From PNKC01 sp039917655 (GTDB lineage Bacteria > Chloroflexota > Dehalococcoidia > Tepidiformales > Tepidiformaceae): a stretch of DNA of 19,146 nucleotides. Below are positions 6,232 to 12,861 of the stretch, piece by piece. The notes beneath the pieces are model-generated. The model was not told where the DNA came from, made no database searches, and worked only from the letters and a program-made list of their open reading frames with translations. A program made the translations under genes and the position numbers. How positions within the stretch are numbered: position 1 is the first letter of the stretch; each line of letters starts with the position of its first letter. The stretch spans positions 1-19,146 of the forward strand of contig JBDSJC010000229.1 in NCBI GenBank assembly GCA_039917655.1, written 5' to 3'.

Positions 6232-6656
6232 GTGGCCATCAGCTGGGTCTGGAGGGTATCGAGGTCGCCCTTGTACTGGTTGAGCTGTGCTTTCACCAGG
6301 TCACCGATGCTCACCACGCCGATCAGCGCCCCACGTTCGGTAACGGGTAGGTGGCGGAAATGGCCCGTCGTCATCGTCTGGAGGACAGCTTCGACGTCGT
6401 CTCCCGGCGACCCGCACGTGATCTCGCGCGTCATGATGGCGGACACCGATCGGGTGAGGAACTGCGGGTCGCGGCTCGCCTCACGCACCAGGTCGCGCTC
6501 CGAAAGCATGCCGATTGGCCTCGCGGCGCCTTCAACGACGACGAGCGCCCCAATGTTGTGCTTAGCGAGGATCGCGACCGCGTCGGACAACAGCAGGTCC
6601 GGCCCGATGGTGAACACCTTCGGCCCCTTTGAGGCGAGAACAGATTCGAGTTTCAT
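6228..6656 (-). CDS. Stand-alone two-CBS-domain protein
   Basis: A 142-residue protein made almost wholly of a CBS pair (Bateman module). CBS1 covers KVFTIGPDLLLSDAVAILAK, then HNIGALVVVEGAARPIGMLS and ERDLVRE; CBS2 covers ITCGSPGDDVEAVLQTM, FRHLPVTERGALIGVVSIGD and LVK. Such modules bind adenine nucleotides and often act as energy or redox sensors; some plant stand-alone CBS proteins regulate the ferredoxin-thioredoxin system. A longer frame opens at 6728, but the ATG at 6656 has a good GGAGAG 7 nt upstream and begins at the conserved domain edge (MKLESVLASKG), so I chose it. It overlaps fprA by TTGA, suggesting it modulates or responds to the same NADPH/ferredoxin pool; that is an inference. 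Confidence 0.88.
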   Translation of the reverse strand: MKLESVLASKGPKVFTIGPDLLLSDAVAILAKHNIGALVVVEGAARPIGMLSERDLVREASRDPQFLTRSVSAIMTREITCGSPGDDVEAVLQTMTTGHFRHLPVTERGALIGVVSIGDLVKAQLNQYKGDLDTLQTQLMAT

Positions 6657-6771
6657 GCGGACTCTCCGGCGCCACTGGCCCATAGTCTCGCCACAGCTTC
6701 GCACGTTAGGGCCGCGTTGCCGAGTCAATGCTTTGGGCCAGCCCGGTTTGCCAGTCTCCGATCCCTACTCG

Positions 6772-6799
6772 TTGCTCTTTGCTCTTTGCTCTTTGCTCT
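6772..6799. repeat. Heptanucleotide tandem repeat (TTGCTCT x4)
   Basis: Four perfect head-to-tail copies of TTGCTCT lie in the 164-bp intergenic space between the divergent CBS/fprA operon and the methylenetetrahydrofolate reductase-like gene, ending 21 nt before the ATG at 6821. Two other heptamer tandem repeats with different units occur at 12701-12728 and 12790-12810. They resemble in form the heptameric short tandemly repeated sequences of cyanobacterial intergenic DNA. Confidence 0.9.
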
Positions 6800-6820
6800 C
6801 TGCTTCGGCAGTCTGGTGCG

Positions 6821-7675
6821 ATGACGTTCGCCGAGGCCCTGCATGGAGGCCGGTTCCCCGTTGCGCTGGAAATTACGCCGCCGCAGAAACCGCTCCCCGG
6901 CGTGCTTCTGCGGCGGGCGGGCCTGCTGGGCGACGCCGTGACGACGGTCAACGTGATCCAGCGTCCGGGGCGGCAATCTAGCCTCGAAGCTTCGCTCTAC
7001 CTGTGCGGCGGGCCCTTCGAACCGGTCTGGCACCTGGTCACGCGCGGCACGAGCCGGGACGAGGTGCGGGCGCAGATGGCATCTGCGTCCGAGGGCGGCA
7101 TTCGCCAACTGCTCTGCATCCGCGGCGATCACGCCGGCGGCGATACGGCAGATACGCCAACTATCCGCGAGGCGGTGTCGATGGCGCGCGACCTGATCCC
7201 CACCGCGACTATCGGCGCGACGTTCAACCAGTACGCGCCGGACTCCGCAGCGGCAATGCGCAACCTCTGGCCCAAGTTGAAGGCGGGCGCCAGCTACGTG
7301 CAGACGCAGCCCGTGTTCGACCTCGAAACGCTGCGCCCGTCGGCGGAGGCGATAAAGAGCGCCGCGCCGGACGCCGCGCTGGTGGCGATGGTCATGCCGC
7401 TGCTCACCATCGGCGCGGCGGAGAAGCTCGAAACGCGTATCGGCATGCGCCTGCCGGAGGCCCTGCGCGGACGGCTGGCCGGCGGCCAGGTGGAGGACGC
7501 CTGGGCAGCATTCGATGAGACACTGGCGGCGCTCTCCGAAAGCCCCCTTGTGGACGCCATCGCCATCATGACCCTCGAGATGGACGCCCCAGAGGGCATC
7601 GGACCGCGCATCGTCCAGGGCCTGCGCTCCTCGGGCTGCCTGAGGCATCGACCTGCTCGCGCACAGGCGCCTTGA
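6821..7675 (+). CDS. Methylenetetrahydrofolate reductase-like protein (MetF fold)
   Basis: A 284-residue protein with the MTHFR TIM-barrel pattern: PVALEITPP (13-21, with the Glu17 position of MetF's E.F/E.TPP strand), LCIRGDHAGGD (98-108, the 'L.L.GD' motif), and the barrel strand AGASYVQTQPVFD (155-167, equivalent to 'AGA.F..TQ.fF'). MTHFRs reduce 5,10-methylene- to 5-methyl-tetrahydrofolate with FAD. The loop between strands (GATFNQYAPDSAAAMRNLWP) lacks the usual YPE.HP sequence, so it may be a divergent MTHFR or a related F420/folate enzyme rather than the housekeeping MetF. The ATG at 6821 starts at the conserved edge; only a weak ribosome-binding site is seen. The EEP gene begins 19 nt after the stop, but with its own apparent promoter. 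Family confident, exact substrate less so. Confidence 0.8.
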   Translation: MTFAEALHGGRFPVALEITPPQKPLPGVLLRRAGLLGDAVTTVNVIQRPGRQSSLEASLYLCGGPFEPVWHLVTRGTSRDEVRAQMASASEGGIRQLLCIRGDHAGGDTADTPTIREAVSMARDLIPTATIGATFNQYAPDSAAAMRNLWPKLKAGASYVQTQPVFDLETLRPSAEAIKSAAPDAALVAMVMPLLTIGAAEKLETRIGMRLPEALRGRLAGGQVEDAWAAFDETLAALSESPLVDAIAIMTLEMDAPEGIGPRIVQGLRSSGCLRHRPARAQAP

Positions 7676-7681
7676 GTTTTG

Positions 7682-7687
7682 TACACT
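7682..7687 (+). promoter_or_regulatory. Putative leaderless -10 box (TACACT) for the EEP gene
   Basis: TACACT is followed by 7 nt (ccccgcc) and the GTG start at 7695, with no Shine-Dalgarno in between. It lies right after the stop of the preceding gene, so the EEP gene may be transcribed independently. Confidence 0.5.
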
Positions 7688-7694
7688 CCCCGCC

Positions 7695-8441
7695 GTGAAA
7701 CTGACGCTCGCTACCTTCAACATCCGCAACATTAACGACCGCTACAAGGAGCGTAAGCCGTTGCTCGCAGCGGGGTTCGCGAGCCTCAATGCGGACATAG
7801 TCGGCCTACAGGAAGTGGTCTTCAGCGAGCCACGCCAGGATGACTTCCTCAGTGCGCAGGTGCCCGGACGGCACTACCGCAGCTTCGACGCCCGCATGGA
7901 GAACTTCCCGATGGGTGGATGCGCCACGCTGGTCGCCGTAGGTGAGGTGGTTTCGCACGAAGAGCTGCGCTTGAGCACTGGCCGCGTGGCGTTGCGGGTG
8001 CTGGTCGCCTTGCCGGGCCAACGAATGCTCTGGTTCGCCAACACCCACCTGCACCATGTTCCCGCGGACGCCGGAGTGCGGGAAGAGCAAGCGCGAGCGA
8101 TTCTCGCCTGGATGGCCGATGCCCCGGCCGCCAACGCCACGGTGGTCGTGGGCGACTTCAACGCGCCGCCATTCGAACCAGCCTACGAGGCGATGCTCGA
8201 TGGCGGTTTCGCCTCCGCGTTCTACGAGGTTCACGACGACGAGCCAGCGGTAACCTGGCCATCTGGAATTCAGGCAGAGACGATGGATATGGACGGGGAC
8301 CCGAACTGCCTGGACTACATCTGGGTGAGGGGCGAAATAGGGGTGCTCACAGCGCGCGTGGCCTGCAACCAACCCGCACCGGGAGACTCGACGCTCTACC
8401 CCAGCGACCACTTTGCGCTGGTCGCCGAGGTCGAAGTCTGA
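7695..8441 (+). CDS. Endonuclease/exonuclease/phosphatase (EEP) family hydrolase
   Basis: A 248-residue Mg-dependent phosphoesterase-fold protein, all catalytic motifs present: LATFNIRN (Asn9), DIVGLQEVVF (Glu40, metal ligand), FANTHLHHV (catalytic-pocket His), VVVGDFNAPP (Asp/Asn pair), LDYIWVRG, and the terminal SDHFALVAEVEV (Asp-His dyad). EEP members cleave phosphodiester or phosphomonoester bonds in DNA, RNA, inositides or sphingomyelin; the short length and lack of signal peptide suggest an intracellular hydrolase of unspecified substrate. The GTG at 7695 begins exactly at the first beta strand (MKLTLATFNI). It is convergent with the TetR gene 44 nt away. Confidence 0.93.
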   Translation: MKLTLATFNIRNINDRYKERKPLLAAGFASLNADIVGLQEVVFSEPRQDDFLSAQVPGRHYRSFDARMENFPMGGCATLVAVGEVVSHEELRLSTGRVALRVLVALPGQRMLWFANTHLHHVPADAGVREEQARAILAWMADAPAANATVVVGDFNAPPFEPAYEAMLDGGFASAFYEVHDDEPAVTWPSGIQAETMDMDGDPNCLDYIWVRGEIGVLTARVACNQPAPGDSTLYPSDHFALVAEVEV

Positions 8442-8485
8442 AGGCCCACGGCAATTGAGCTTCTTTGGGGGAGCTGCGAGCGCCG

Positions 8486-9103
8486 CTACACGGGGACGGC
8501 AGACGAGATAGCGCGAAGGAGTCCCATGATCTGCTCAAACTGGCCGTCGGTATCGACACCGGAGTCAACGGCCTTCGAGATACGCGCGCCGAGGTAAAAC
8601 GAGAAGAGGGCGCCCGCGACGAGCTCCGGGTCCAGGGCCTTGGGCAACTGGCCATTCTCTTTGGCAAGTGCCAGGCGTTGCCTGATCCCCTCTCGCGTCT
8701 TGGCGAAGCCGTCGCGCTGTCCGGCGAGGTCCGCCCCGCCCTGGCGGATGCCGGTGACCAGGTGTTCGAACATGAGAAGCGTGTGCGCCTGTTCGCCAGA
8801 ATCGTTCAAAATGCTAAAGGTCTTGCGTGAGAGTTCCTGAAACTCGCGCAGGGGGTCGGTAGCGCTATCCGGGGCGCGCATCCACTGATCTTCGAGATCG
8901 GTGGCGTTTTCGCACAAGCAGCTATAGGCGAGCTGCTCTTTGTTCTCGAAGTAACGGTAGAGGGCCCCCGGAGAGAGCCCCGCCTCCGCAGCGATCTCCG
9001 CCATCGTGGCGTTTTCCACGCCCTTGCGAGAGAAGACATCACAGGCCGCGACAACGATGCTGCGGCGGCGAGCTTCGAGGTGGGCGTCGGATACTTTGGC
9101 CAT
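8486..9103 (-). CDS. TetR-family transcriptional regulator
   Basis: A 205-residue regulator. Residues 10-57 form the TetR DNA-binding domain: EARRRSIVVAACDVFSRKG, then MAEIAAEAGLSPGALYRYF as helix-turn-helix, followed by ENKEQL. The remaining helical part is the ligand/dimerisation domain, with helices around TLLMFEHLVTGIRQGGADL and PELVAGALFSFYLGARI; the ligand is unknown. A longer frame exists upstream, but the ATG at 9103 gives the standard N-terminus and has AGGAAG about 7 nt upstream. A 58-residue gene lies 91 nt upstream on the same strand, and before that gene is a large dyad (9386-9424) of the type TetR proteins bind. The pair is probably one autoregulated operon. Confidence 0.93.
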   Translation of the reverse strand: MAKVSDAHLEARRRSIVVAACDVFSRKGVENATMAEIAAEAGLSPGALYRYFENKEQLAYSCLCENATDLEDQWMRAPDSATDPLREFQELSRKTFSILNDSGEQAHTLLMFEHLVTGIRQGGADLAGQRDGFAKTREGIRQRLALAKENGQLPKALDPELVAGALFSFYLGARISKAVDSGVDTDGQFEQIMGLLRAISSAVPV

Positions 9104-9194
9104 TGAGCGAACTTCCTGAGCGTGTTTATACACCGCCCCACAGCTGCGCACACCCGGCGGGGGAGCGGGTGCGGCAGCGGGCGGGCGCGGTGGA

Positions 9195-9371
9195 CTAGTT
9201 GGTCTTGAGGACCGGGACGCCGCTTGGGGAGAAGCGGCTGCGGGCGGCGCGCAGGGCCTTTTCAAGGCGATCAATGGTGCTGATCTCAGCCCACTCCATG
9301 CGGTGTTGGATGGTGTATTCGGCGGCGTGGAGTTCGGTCTGGCGGGTTCGGGCGAGTTCTTCGTACAGCAT
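9195..9371 (-). CDS. Small protein of unknown function upstream of TetR
   Basis: A 58-residue, charged, mostly helical protein beginning MLYEELARTRQTEL and ending SPSGVPVLKTN. It has no membrane segment and no family that I recognise. The ATG at 9371 is supported by a strong AGGAGG 6 nt upstream (minus strand); a longer frame from 9401 would start inside the operator. It precedes the TetR gene on the same strand and is the first gene behind the dyad operator centred on 9405, so it is probably the main regulated product, or a co-regulator, of this TetR. High-quality start signals make it likely real despite its size. Confidence 0.65.
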   Translation of the reverse strand: MLYEELARTRQTELHAAEYTIQHRMEWAEISTIDRLEKALRAARSRFSPSGVPVLKTN

Positions 9372-9385
9372 GGGGTGCCTCCTGA

Positions 9386-9424
9386 GTGAATATCTGTTCA
9401 TTCACTGAATGAATAGTCGTTCAC
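9386..9424. promoter_or_regulatory. Large dyad operator, probable TetR-binding site
   Basis: The core TTCATTCACTGAATGAA (9397-9413) is a perfect palindrome with 8-bp arms around one central C. An outer pair GTGAA (9386-9390) and TTCAC (9420-9424) is symmetric about the same centre, 9405. This spacing and TGAATGAA/TTCATTCA composition is typical of TetR-family operators. On the minus strand it lies between a TTGACA -35 box (9441-9436) and the ribosome-binding site of the 58-residue gene, so bound repressor would block transcription of that gene and of tetR. Confidence 0.8.
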
Positions 9425-9435
9425 TTTGCTACGCT

Positions 9436-9441
9436 TGTCAA
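9436..9441 (-). promoter_or_regulatory. TTGACA -35 element for the small-protein/TetR operon
   Basis: A consensus TTGACA on the minus strand. A 17-nt spacer leads to GACTAT, a weak -10 that overlaps the edge of the dyad operator. Position and direction fit the operon starting at 9371. Confidence 0.5.
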
Positions 9442-9455
9442 GGGTTGCTCTGGTC

Positions 9456-9479
9456 GACCGTGTGACCTGCGTCACGGTC
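9456..9479. promoter_or_regulatory. Dyad sequence, possible CRP/FNR-type site or hairpin
   Basis: TGTGA-N6-TCACG (9461-9476) matches 9 of 10 half-site bases of the CRP consensus TGTGA-N6-TCACA. An overlapping dyad pairs GACCGTG (9456-9462) with CACGGTC (9473-9479). It lies in the divergent region about 90 nt before the first cupredoxin-like gene. No CRP-family gene is in view, so the role is uncertain. Confidence 0.25.
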
Positions 9480-9552
9480 AGCTTCGAACGGCGAAGATGG
9501 CCAGCGCGCCAGTCCGCACGCGAGCCGCCTTTGCTCGTTGCTCCCCCATCGC

Positions 9553-9558
9553 TAGCCT
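9553..9558 (+). promoter_or_regulatory. Putative leaderless -10 box (TAGCCT) for first cupredoxin-like gene
   Basis: TAGCCT is followed by 7 nt (gagggtc) and then ATG at 9566. The GAGGG in the spacer is too close to the ATG to be a good ribosome-binding site. Confidence 0.4.
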
Positions 9559-9565
9559 GAGGGTC

Positions 9566-10048
9566 ATGACCCTTCGCGCCGTGCTCGCCTTCCTGATGGT
9601 GACCGTACTCTGCGCTGCGTTCGCGATTCACAGCGGCGCGAACGCCAGCCGCGGCAAGGTCTTCACCGTCGAGGTCAGCGAACGCGGCTTCAACCCGCAG
9701 GTCTGCAGAATCTCCCGCGACAACTACGTGCAGTTCAAGAACGTCGGGACGGCCACCCGGCGAGTCATCCTGCCGGGCGTCGGCGCCAACGCCGAGCCGC
9801 AGTTCGACAGCGGCGACCTCGCTCCAGGGCAGACTTCGAACCAGCAGGTCTTCCCTCACGGCGGGACGGTCAAGTACTTCGACAAGTTCCTGCCGGGACT
9901 CTCGGTAACGATCGTCCTACCGGTGCTGACGGCGGAATGGGAAGACATCTGCACTCCGGCTGCTCTCCCTCCGCCACCCGTGGTGTCGTTCGGGTGCGCG
10001 GTGAAAGCCAACTGCGCAGTCCTGCCGTCGCTCGCCCGCGACCCCTGA
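9566..10048 (+). CDS. Secreted cupredoxin-like protein without a type 1 copper site (copy 1)
   Basis: A 160-residue exported protein. The N-terminus MTLRAVLAFLMVTVLCAAFA is a Sec signal peptide, cleaved probably near GANA-S. The mature part starts KVFTVEVSERGFNPQVCRIS and continues DNYVQFKNVGTATRRVILPG, the Greek-key pattern of cupredoxin domains (a strand, 'GF.P....I...D.V.F.N.G...H'). In true cupredoxins the position after the N-G turn is a His ligand and a C...H..M loop follows; here the His is replaced by Arg and no such loop exists. Four Cys (C47 and three near the end: DICTP, FGCAV, ANCAV) match four Cys in the next gene, so disulfides are likely. A longer frame from 9497 would bury the signal peptide. 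Probably an extracellular structural or binding protein. Confidence 0.72.
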   Translation: MTLRAVLAFLMVTVLCAAFAIHSGANASRGKVFTVEVSERGFNPQVCRISRDNYVQFKNVGTATRRVILPGVGANAEPQFDSGDLAPGQTSNQQVFPHGGTVKYFDKFLPGLSVTIVLPVLTAEWEDICTPAALPPPPVVSFGCAVKANCAVLPSLARDP

Positions 10049-10137
10049 CCAGACCACTGCCGCGATGTGGCCCGCACGCCCACCGTGAGTTACGGTGGCC
10101 GTGCTCTTGGCGGGGCACGGGGCTGGTTGGGGTTTGT

Positions 10138-10731
10138 ATGACGGGACGTTGGTACCGGCCGCTGTTGGCGGTCGTGGCGGTGAGCATGGCGCTCGCGGGT
10201 GGTCTCTCAGTCCTTTTTTCGCACACACCCGATGTGCAGGCGGCGCAAAAGCTGTTCACCGTTGACGTCCTCGATTCGGGCTTCAACCCGACGCTTTGCC
10301 AGCTCTCGCGCTTCGATTCAGTGCAATTCTTTAATAAGAGCAGCAAGACGGTGCACATCGTGCAGCCGGCCGCAGGCGCGCCAACCAACCCTCCAGACGT
10401 AGACCTGGGGACCATCGAGCCCGGAGGGAAGTCGGGACCAGTGGTTAAGAGCGCTGGCGGAGAGCTCCACTACATCGACCTGGAAACGCCGTCCCACACC
10501 TTCACGCTGTCATCGCCGACGAACACCGAGGCTGGCCCGGAAAACTGTTCGCCGCTTCTCCCAACGCCAACACCCACGCCGACCTTCACCCCTGGCCCCA
10601 CGAAGACGCCGACGCCCATCGCGACCCCCACCCCTCGGCTGCCCCTCTACTGCAAGGCGCAGGCCCTCGGCGCGGTTCGAGGCAACGAAGGCTGCGCGGT
10701 GACGGGCGGCATCGCGAAGGACGCCGAATAG
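10138..10731 (+). CDS. Secreted cupredoxin-like protein with Thr-Pro-rich segment (copy 2)
   Basis: A 197-residue exported paralog of the preceding gene. A signal peptide (PLLAVVAVSMALAGGLSVLF) is followed by KLFTVDVLDSGFNPTLCQLS and SVQFFNKSSKTVHIVQPA. This copy keeps one His at the usual first Cu-ligand position (KTVHIV) and another in ETPSHTFTL, but has no C...H..M loop, so type 1 copper binding is unlikely. A Thr/Pro linker (LPTPTPTPTFTPGPTKTPTP) separates the domain from a C-terminal part with two more Cys (LPLYCKAQ, NEGCAVTGG); such TPTPTP linkers are common in Chloroflexota surface proteins. Four Cys positions correspond to copy 1. The ATG at 10138 has GGGG about 6 nt upstream. The two genes are 89 nt apart and look like a tandem duplication. 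Confidence 0.78.
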   Translation: MTGRWYRPLLAVVAVSMALAGGLSVLFSHTPDVQAAQKLFTVDVLDSGFNPTLCQLSRFDSVQFFNKSSKTVHIVQPAAGAPTNPPDVDLGTIEPGGKSGPVVKSAGGELHYIDLETPSHTFTLSSPTNTEAGPENCSPLLPTPTPTPTFTPGPTKTPTPIATPTPRLPLYCKAQALGAVRGNEGCAVTGGIAKDAE

Positions 10732-10750
10732 GGCAGAGAACGGTTGGTGC

Positions 10751-11299
10751 TCAGCGATCGAGGACGGCGAATAGGGTCTGCACGTCAATCTCAAGCCCCG
10801 GCAACAGCGCCGATCGCAGGATGTCGCCAAGAGCTACTCGCGCGCCGTCTAGGCGACCTTCGAACACCTCGACAGTGCGCGTTTCGGGGTCCACCAGCCA
10901 GCACGCGTCTGCGCCATTCTGAAGGTAAAACCGGCACTTCTCGCGTTGCGAGGCAGTTGTCTGGCCTGGTGAGCGAATCTCCACGGCGAGCGTCGGTGGG
11001 AGCGTGGTCTCGTCGTCGCCGAGCGGCTTGACTGGCGCCCAGTAGGCTATGTCCGGCAGCAGGTAGTAGGTCTGCCCGGCGGAAGTAATCTCGATGCGCG
11101 GTTCAGGGCCGCTGTCTCCCCCGTTGGACTTGCTGTAGCCGTTCAGGATGGCGGCCAACTCGCTCGCCAATCTCCAGTGTTTCCGCTTGGGCGACACCTT
11201 CTGCACCACCTCGCCAGCGAAATACTCGAGGTACGGCTTGACGTCGGGCAGTGCGAGGTATTCCTCGACGGAGACGGACATCCGCCGATTCGTAACCAT
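10751..11299 (-). CDS. Uma2-family (DUF820) PD-(D/E)XK nuclease-like protein
   Basis: A 182-residue protein of the Uma2/DUF820 family, abundant in cyanobacteria and Chloroflexota. Order of motifs: MSVSVEEYLALPDVKPYLEY with FAGEVVQKVSP, then PEPRIEI, YLLPDIAYW (Asp83 of the PD motif), TLAVEIRSPGQT (Glu107 and Ser110) and REKCRFYLQNGADACWLVDP (Lys121 helix). These are the PD-(D/E)XK-like active-site positions; the family is presumed to be restriction-endonuclease-like, but its biological target is not established. The ATG at 11299 is chosen because a TATACT box lies 6 nt upstream; an in-frame ATG at 11281 is the alternative. It is divergent from the CNNM gene with only 46 bp between, containing two back-to-back -10 boxes. 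Confidence 0.88.
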   Translation of the reverse strand: MVTNRRMSVSVEEYLALPDVKPYLEYFAGEVVQKVSPKRKHWRLASELAAILNGYSKSNGGDSGPEPRIEITSAGQTYYLLPDIAYWAPVKPLGDDETTLPPTLAVEIRSPGQTTASQREKCRFYLQNGADACWLVDPETRTVEVFEGRLDGARVALGDILRSALLPGLEIDVQTLFAVLDR

Positions 11300-11305
11300 C
11301 GATCC

Positions 11306-11311
11306 AGTATA
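11306..11311 (-). promoter_or_regulatory. Putative leaderless -10 box (TATACT) for Uma2 gene
   Basis: On the minus strand TATACT is followed by 6 nt (ggatcg) and ATG at 11299. It is a 5 of 6 match to TATAAT and the best of the eight such boxes in the window. Confidence 0.55.
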
Positions 11312-11333
11312 GGCCGGTCCGTCGCCCCTCGTT

Positions 11334-11339
11334 TACACT
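11334..11339 (+). promoter_or_regulatory. Putative leaderless -10 box (TACACT) for CNNM gene
   Basis: TACACT is followed by 6 nt (ggggcc) and GTG at 11346. It is divergent from, and within 25 bp of, the TATACT box of the Uma2 gene. Confidence 0.5.
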
Positions 11340-11345
11340 GGGGCC

Positions 11346-12683
11346 GTGTCTGATACGTGGGTAATCGTCACCGGCCTCGCGGCGGTTGTGCTCCTCATCC
11401 TGCTCAATGCGTTGTTCGTGGCGGCCGAGTTCTCGCTCGTGGGCGTGCGTCGCACGCGTGTGGAACAGCTGGCCGCCGGGGGGCAATCGCGCGCCCGCAT
11501 CCTCCTCGGCTCGCTTCACCACCTCGACCGCTCTATCGCGGCGACCCAACTCGGCATTACGATGGCCGGCCTGGCGCTCGGTTGGCTCGGCGAACCGGTG
11601 CTGGCGCGAATCATCCAGCCGCCCGTCGCCGCCTCCCTCGGTTTTGCTCCCGAGGCGGTCGGCGAGGTGGTGTCAGTCGCCCTCGCCTTTGCGATGGTCA
11701 CTGCCCTCGTGATCGTCTTCGCCGAACTGGCGCCGAAGTCGATCGCCTTGAGCAACGCCGAGGGTGTGGCGCTCTGGCTGGCGCTGCCGCTCAACGTCTT
11801 TAGGACGATCTTCACGCCCGTCGTCTGGCTCCTCAACCGTGCTGGCCGGGCGGTTGTCCGGCCGTTCGGCATTCGTCCGGCGGGCACCGCCGACGAAACG
11901 CTGGACACGGATGAGCTCGAACTGGTGATCGAAGCCAGCGCTCGGGCTGGGCTGCTTTCCACCTCCGAGCTGTTGCTCGCCCGCCGCGCGCTTGAGTTCA
12001 GCGCGATCCGGGCCGACCAGATCATGGTGCCCCGCACGGAAGTCGTCGCCGTTGATGCCGAAGACTCGCTGGAGGACGTGCTTGCAAAGATCAAGACGCA
12101 TCAGCACACCCGCTATCCGGTGTTCGAAGAAGACCTCGACCACATTCTCGGCGTGTTGGACGCCAAGGACCTGCTCGGTCTCGTGGCGCAGCACGATTCC
12201 ACCGACTGGCGCCCGCTCGTCCGGCCGGCAGTCGCTATCCCCGAATCGGTCAGCGTCGAAGTTGCCGTTGCGGCCATGCGCGCCAAACAGGTTCAACTCG
12301 TTGTGCTGGTCGATGAACACGGTGGCACCAGCGGCATCCTTACCGCCGATGAGGTGCTGTACCGGCTGCTCGGGCGCTGGCTTGGTAGCCGCGGCCAGAA
12401 TACCGAGAACGTGCGCACCCTGCCCGCCGGCAACCTGCTGGTCAGCGGCCTGGCGCTCATCGCCGACCTCGAGGACGCCACCAACGCGGAACTCGCGGAC
12501 GAGGACTACGCCACCGTTGGCGGCTTCATCATGTCGCGGCTCGGGCGAATCCCCCATATTGGCGACCGCGTGGAGGTGCCCGGCTACCAGTTCCGAGTGA
12601 TGGCGATGGACGGTCGGCGCGTGGACCGCGTCCTGGTCGTCAAGCTGCAGAACCCCCCGGCCACCGGCGAAGCAGCCCTGTAG
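11346..12683 (+). CDS. CNNM/CorC (HlyC) family membrane protein with CBS pair
   Basis: A 445-residue integral membrane protein of the CNNM/CorC group, implicated in Mg2+ (sometimes Co2+) efflux. Domain order: a CNNM/DUF21 transmembrane domain (about 1-200) with FVAAEFSLVGVRRTRVEQL (24-42), ATQLGITMAGLALGWLGEP (66-84) and VFAELAPKSIAL (124-135), plus hydrophobic stretches near 5-25, 108-128 and 140-163; a cytoplasmic CBS pair (about 219-345) with DQIMVPRTEVVAV, RYPVFEEDLDHILGVLDAKD and LVDEHGGTSGILT; and a C-terminal CorC_HlyC domain (about 360-440) ending YQFRVMAMDGRRVDRVLVVK. Older annotation calls such proteins hemolysins, which is misleading. GTG at 11346 begins at the first membrane helix. 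It is followed after 178 bp of repeats by the FKBP gene. Confidence 0.93.
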   Translation: MSDTWVIVTGLAAVVLLILLNALFVAAEFSLVGVRRTRVEQLAAGGQSRARILLGSLHHLDRSIAATQLGITMAGLALGWLGEPVLARIIQPPVAASLGFAPEAVGEVVSVALAFAMVTALVIVFAELAPKSIALSNAEGVALWLALPLNVFRTIFTPVVWLLNRAGRAVVRPFGIRPAGTADETLDTDELELVIEASARAGLLSTSELLLARRALEFSAIRADQIMVPRTEVVAVDAEDSLEDVLAKIKTHQHTRYPVFEEDLDHILGVLDAKDLLGLVAQHDSTDWRPLVRPAVAIPESVSVEVAVAAMRAKQVQLVVLVDEHGGTSGILTADEVLYRLLGRWLGSRGQNTENVRTLPAGNLLVSGLALIADLEDATNAELADEDYATVGGFIMSRLGRIPHIGDRVEVPGYQFRVMAMDGRRVDRVLVVKLQNPPATGEAAL

Positions 12684-12700
12684 GAGCGAGGATCCGCCAG

Positions 12701-12728
12701 AGTCGAGAGTCGAGAGTCGAGAGTCGAG
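12701..12728. repeat. Heptanucleotide tandem repeat (AGTCGAG x4)
   Basis: Four perfect tandem copies of AGTCGAG begin 17 nt after the CNNM stop codon. The unit differs from the other two heptamer arrays, but the period is the same. Confidence 0.9.
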
Positions 12729-12789
12729 AGCGGCCAGATTGACGGGTAGATCGGGACGATCACTTCTGGGCAGCAGCCGAGCACCGGCG

Positions 12790-12810
12790 TCCTGGCTCCT
12801 GGCTTCTGGC
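12790..12810. repeat. Heptanucleotide tandem repeat (TCCTGGC x3)
   Basis: Two perfect copies of TCCTGGC and a third with one change (TTCTGGC) lie 61 nt after the previous heptamer array in the same intergenic space, upstream of the FKBP gene. Confidence 0.75.
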
Positions 12811-12849
12811 TCGGTAAAGCGTCGAAATGACCGGATGCCGCCGGGACGA

Positions 12850-12855
12850 TACTCT
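12850..12855 (+). promoter_or_regulatory. Putative leaderless -10 box (TACTCT) for FKBP gene
   Basis: TACTCT is followed by 6 nt (cgcagt) and GTG at 12862. It fits the recurring spacing and selects the GTG over the ATG at 12874. Confidence 0.45.
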
Positions 12856-12861
12856 CGCAGT

